NCBI GenBank assembly: GCA_934434925.1
Contig: CAKSAC010000012.1
Coordinates: forward strand, 1 to 58,227
Length of the DNA stretch: 58,227 bases
Direction of reading: 5' to 3'
Origin: an uncultured Eubacteriales bacterium
Lineage (GTDB): Bacteria > Bacillota > Clostridia > Oscillospirales > CAG-272
Shown: positions 55,361 through 58,227 of the stretch, one piece after another
Layout of the letters: every line of letters starts with the position of its first letter
Numbering within the stretch: position 1 is the first letter of the stretch
Made by a program: the position numbers and the translations under genes
The notes under the pieces: generated by a model
What the model was told of the DNA's origin: nothing
Seen by the model: the letters and a program-made list of their open reading frames with translations, nothing else
The model's database searches: none

Positions 55361-57721
55361 GTGGATATCCGTATGCAACGCCGTGCGCTTTCACTTCTCT
55401 ACCGTCTGTATATCCGGGAGAGCAAACACGCCGAACAGATTCCCTATTACCCGCAAAAAACCCGCATTCCGGCCAAGGCGGAGCCAATCGCCCTGACCGT
55501 TCCGGAACGCGTCGGGATTTCCTCGCGCTTTCTTTGCCAGTTCATTGACGCGTTGGAAGCCGACCGGAGTATCAATCTGCATGCGCTGGTTCTTTCCCGC
55601 CATGAAAAGCCCCTTCTTACGCTTGCCGCTCCGGGATATGACCCCACGATCCCGCATCTTACCCATTCCATGGCCAAGACCCTGGTGGCGCTAACCTATG
55701 GCTTTTTGTCCGACGAAGGAAAAATCGACCTGGACGCCCCGGCCTACACGTTCTTTCCGGAACATTTGCCGACCATTCTCAGTTCGCGGATGCGCCGGAT
55801 CACCATCCGCCATCTTCTCACCATGTCTGCCGGTGTAGCCTTTAATGAAGCCGGCTCCGTGACCGAAACGGGTTGGATTCGTGCATTTTTTGAGTCGGCC
55901 GTCAACTTCCGTCCCGGCACGGCCTTTCTGTATAACAGCATGAACTCCTATCTGCTCGCCGCCATCGCCGAACGTATCACGGAGAGTGATCTCGGGGAGT
56001 ATCTTCGCCCCCGTCTTTTTGACCCGCTCGGTATCGGCGATATCTTTTGGGAACACAGTCCGGACGGGTACACCAAAGGCGGCTGGGGTCTTTATATTGC
56101 CACAACCGATATTGTCAAGATCGGCGAACTGATCCTCGGGCGCGGCGTGTGGCGCGGCCGCCGTCTGCTTTCCGAAACATGGATGGACGAAATGTGCCGC
56201 TGTCATATCGAAACGCCGGAAGGAATCGGCGGTTACAACTACGGCTATCAGCTCTGGGTCGCACGGGATGGCCGCTCGTTGCTCATGAACGGAATGCTGG
56301 GGCAAAACGTCTGGGTCTGCCCGGAAAACGGCATTGTCATTGCCTGCAACGCCGGGAACTGCGAACTTTTCCAGCGCGGACATCTCATCCCGCTTATCAA
56401 TCGCTTTTTCTGCCGCCCGTTTCCCGAAAAAACCTCTGCCCCGTCAGCCGGATTACAGCGTACGCTGCAAACCCGGATTGCAAACTTTTTCCGGGAACGC
56501 GCCTTTATATCGCAGTCTCCCCTTCCGGACGGAGCATTACCGCATGAGGTTTCCGCGATTTCCGGTAAGACCTTCCGCGCGGAAAACAACAACCTGTCTC
56601 TTTTGCCTTCTTTTGTCAGCCTGATGCAAAACAGCCTCGGGAAAGGTATCTCTTCTCTTTCTTTTCACCGTATGGCCAATGTGCTGTGTCTCCGCCTTGT
56701 AGAAGGAGACGAAACCTACCGGGTACACATCGGTTTCGGCCATTATGAAGAAAATCGTCTCCGGATCCGGGGAGAACGCTATCTCTTGCATATCGGCGGG
56801 GAATTCTGTCGAGATACCGATGGGATTCCGATCTTAAAACTTGATTTTGTGTTTCCGGAACTTCCTTCCTCCCGTCGGATGAAACTCTACTATGACGAAG
56901 CCGTCAAAACCCTCGTTCTTTCGGAACAACCCGGTGTCGGGATCATGGACGATTTGATTGCAAACCTTTCGTTTTCCGTTCGTTTCGGAGAACTGCTGTC
57001 CGGTCTTTTGCGCGGCCAGCTGGAACGCGAATGGTTTGCCTACCGTGTTCGTTCGGCATGGGAGCCTACCCTGCGTGTCAGCACCGGGGATAATCCGCCC
57101 CCGCCAATTTCCCCCATACCCGAAGAATCCGACGAAAAAAAGAAAAAAACATCTCCTTCCCAGGAACTCCCCGCTCCAGCAGATTCAGACAAATCCCACG
57201 ATTCAGAGGCTGCTTCCCCCGGAGAATCTGCTTTGCATGTAAAGAATGATTTACAAAACAAGGGGTCTGACCGTGCAGACTCCTCCCGCACGATTACCGC
57301 CCGCGTCTTTTCCTCTTTGACCGGTCTTCTTTTCCCCGGTGAAAAAAAGACCATGACCGCCGCCTGCCCGGGCGCAACACAAACCGCCTCCAACCCCTCT
57401 GCACGAACGGGAGCCAAAAAAGCATCCGCCATACCGTCTCCCGTCGTGGCCAAAACTCTGAAAGCGGCCGTCCGGCAAGAAACCGTTAAACTGGCCGAAA
57501 GCAAACGTCCGAGCGCCGACCCCGCCGCAAAAAACAAGGAACCTTCCTCCCCGGCAAAAGCGCCTATCGCCGCCCCGGTAAAGGCTCCCACTTCATCTCC
57601 TGCCGGGAAAGTGCCTATCGCCGCCCCGGCAAAGGCTTCCACTTCATCTCCTGCCGGGAAAGCGCCGAATACAAAGGCCCCTCTCCGGAAAAAATCCCCG
57701 CCGAACCCGCGCCAAAGTTAA
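55361..57721 (+). CDS. Serine beta-lactamase-like hydrolase (class C/EstB type) with long repeat tail
   Basis: 786 aa from the GTG at 55361, with AAAGGAG 8 bases before it; the frame is open far upstream through the C/T region. The class C fold holds the SxxK tetrad SMAK (Ser103, Lys106), Tyr191 in LYNSMNSY, and GGYNYGYQLWV near 290. It has no signal peptide, so it is likely a cytoplasmic esterase or peptidase rather than a drug beta-lactamase. Residues about 370-570 form a second, unrecognised beta-rich domain. From about 585 the chain is low complexity: charged PEESDEKKKK, then Ala/Pro/Lys repeats with APAKAPTSSPAGK units. The tail is built from a DNA repeat that also occurs, out of the gene, at 58000. 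Confidence 0.82.
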   Translation: MDIRMQRRALSLLYRLYIRESKHAEQIPYYPQKTRIPAKAEPIALTVPERVGISSRFLCQFIDALEADRSINLHALVLSRHEKPLLTLAAPGYDPTIPHLTHSMAKTLVALTYGFLSDEGKIDLDAPAYTFFPEHLPTILSSRMRRITIRHLLTMSAGVAFNEAGSVTETGWIRAFFESAVNFRPGTAFLYNSMNSYLLAAIAERITESDLGEYLRPRLFDPLGIGDIFWEHSPDGYTKGGWGLYIATTDIVKIGELILGRGVWRGRRLLSETWMDEMCRCHIETPEGIGGYNYGYQLWVARDGRSLLMNGMLGQNVWVCPENGIVIACNAGNCELFQRGHLIPLINRFFCRPFPEKTSAPSAGLQRTLQTRIANFFRERAFISQSPLPDGALPHEVSAISGKTFRAENNNLSLLPSFVSLMQNSLGKGISSLSFHRMANVLCLRLVEGDETYRVHIGFGHYEENRLRIRGERYLLHIGGEFCRDTDGIPILKLDFVFPELPSSRRMKLYYDEAVKTLVLSEQPGVGIMDDLIANLSFSVRFGELLSGLLRGQLEREWFAYRVRSAWEPTLRVSTGDNPPPPISPIPEESDEKKKKTSPSQELPAPADSDKSHDSEAASPGESALHVKNDLQNKGSDRADSSRTITARVFSSLTGLLFPGEKKTMTAACPGATQTASNPSARTGAKKASAIPSPVVAKTLKAAVRQETVKLAESKRPSADPAAKNKEPSSPAKAPIAAPVKAPTSSPAGKVPIAAPAKASTSSPAGKAPNTKAPLRKKSPPNPRQS
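57590..57700. repeat. Tandem repeat coding the Ala/Pro/Lys tail
   Basis: Two copies of about 54 bp with gcgcctatcgccgccccgg or gtgcctatcgccgccccgg, followed by acttcatctcctgccgggaa, then a third partial copy. Each unit adds 18 residues in frame. Confidence 0.93.
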
Positions 57722-58227
57722 ACCGCCCGCCCCGCTGAATCAGCCCCAAAAAAGAAAAAGACCGCGCTCGGCCGTTTTTCCTTTTCCTCGCCGCACCCGG
57801 AAAAACACGTTGCCCGGCCGAGAAAACGTTTTCTTTTTCTCTCTTTTCCCCTGCCATCTCTCCCCTCTTTTTTGCTTTTCCCTCTTCCTCTCTCCTCTTT
57901 TTCCTCGCCACGCCATCCAGCCGGGAAATTTTCTTTTCCTTCTTCCTCGCTCCAATGAACTGCCTCGCCCTTTTTTCAACCACACCTTCCTTCGCCACTT
58001 CGGCAAAGGCTCCCGTTTCTTCTCCTGCCGGGAAAGCGCCGAATACAAAGGCCCCTCTCCGGAAAAAATCCCCGCCGCCGCGCTTTCTCCCCCCCCGGCA
58101 CCACTCCCCTTTCCCCCGCCACGCCATCCGGCCGAGAAAATTTCTTTTCCCTCTCCCCCGCTCAAACGAACTGCCTCGCCCCGCTTAATCAGCCCCCAAA
58201 AAAGAAAAAGGGCGCGCTCTTTTGCCG
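57722..58227. repeat. C/T-rich composite repeats after the serine hydrolase, to the window end
   Basis: No gene is seen in these 506 bp. They hold a detached copy of the gene's 3' end (58003-58076 matches 57640-57700, including gcgccgaatacaaaggcccc and ctctccggaaaaaatccccg), three cgccatcc..ccg units (57911, 58120 and partial), and two copies of the caaaaaagaaaaag island (57748, 58196). The last copy is followed by ggcgcgctcttttgccg as at 54940. Confidence 0.93.

Noticed and set aside
1..58227. tRNA, rRNA, transposase, integrase or phage genes
   Set aside because: I looked on both strands for typical stems, CCA ends and catalytic motifs and found none.

Overview
The window is a GC-rich piece of a low-oxygen Gram-positive genome, most likely a clostridial gut-type bacterium (Oscillospirales- or Christensenellales-like; my inference, not tested). 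Signs are AGGAGG-type ribosome sites, many sigma-A promoters with 17-bp spacers, a PerR plus reverse-rubrerythrin oxidative-stress pair, a DUF11 surface protein, an ECF vitamin transporter, a Lar (nickel-pincer) operon and plant/animal glycan genes. Genes lie on both strands. I see no rRNA, tRNA, CRISPR array, phage or insertion sequence.

Layout. 1-2802 (minus): an operon of two small membrane proteins, larE, larB and larC (cut by the window edge), with its own promoter and a hairpin-rich leader. 2799-12443: DUF3842, a CE15-like esterase, a GH28 pectinase, a DUF4838 protein, an MFS transporter whose promoter interlocks with that of an AraC regulator, and a GH20-like protein; together a carbohydrate-use island. 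12690-16687: a GT4 glycosyltransferase, DUF11 surface protein and ArsB/NhaD-type permease. 16864-25785: murD, an HD protein, a lipoprotein, a cysteine desulfurase, DUF1015, a Gfo/Idh/MocA oxidoreductase, rlmH and an AllA-family protein. 25902-30662: an operon of GH3 glycosidase plus two tandem PIG-L deacetylases, and a second oxidoreductase. 31633-36602: uvrB-uvrA. 37520-38500: perR and rubrerythrin under a PerR-box promoter. 39384-43956: thrH, a small zinc-ribbon membrane protein, ybaK and a P-type ATPase. 44596-46360: a MocR regulator divergent from an ECF S component. 46628-49918: two near-identical tandem MATE exporters. 50687-53267: an AroB-like protein and an AroE-AroK fusion, both with altered active-site motifs. 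53496-57721: a YbhN-type membrane protein and a large serine beta-lactamase-like protein.

Two things stand out. First, the P-type ATPase is preceded by what reads as a yybP-ykoY manganese riboswitch, which points to Mn2+ export rather than generic Ca2+ transport. Second, at least ten long intergenic stretches are built of tandem C/T repeats, and in all ten the pyrimidine strand is the plus strand whatever the direction of the flanking genes. Several carry a shared set of interspersed motifs. This strand-locked repeat family is the least explained feature of the window. Other points of interest are the structured lar leader, the shikimate-like pair with degraded motifs, mosaic divergence between tandem paralogues, and a 135-bp tandem repeat carrying a promoter-like and a terminator-like element.
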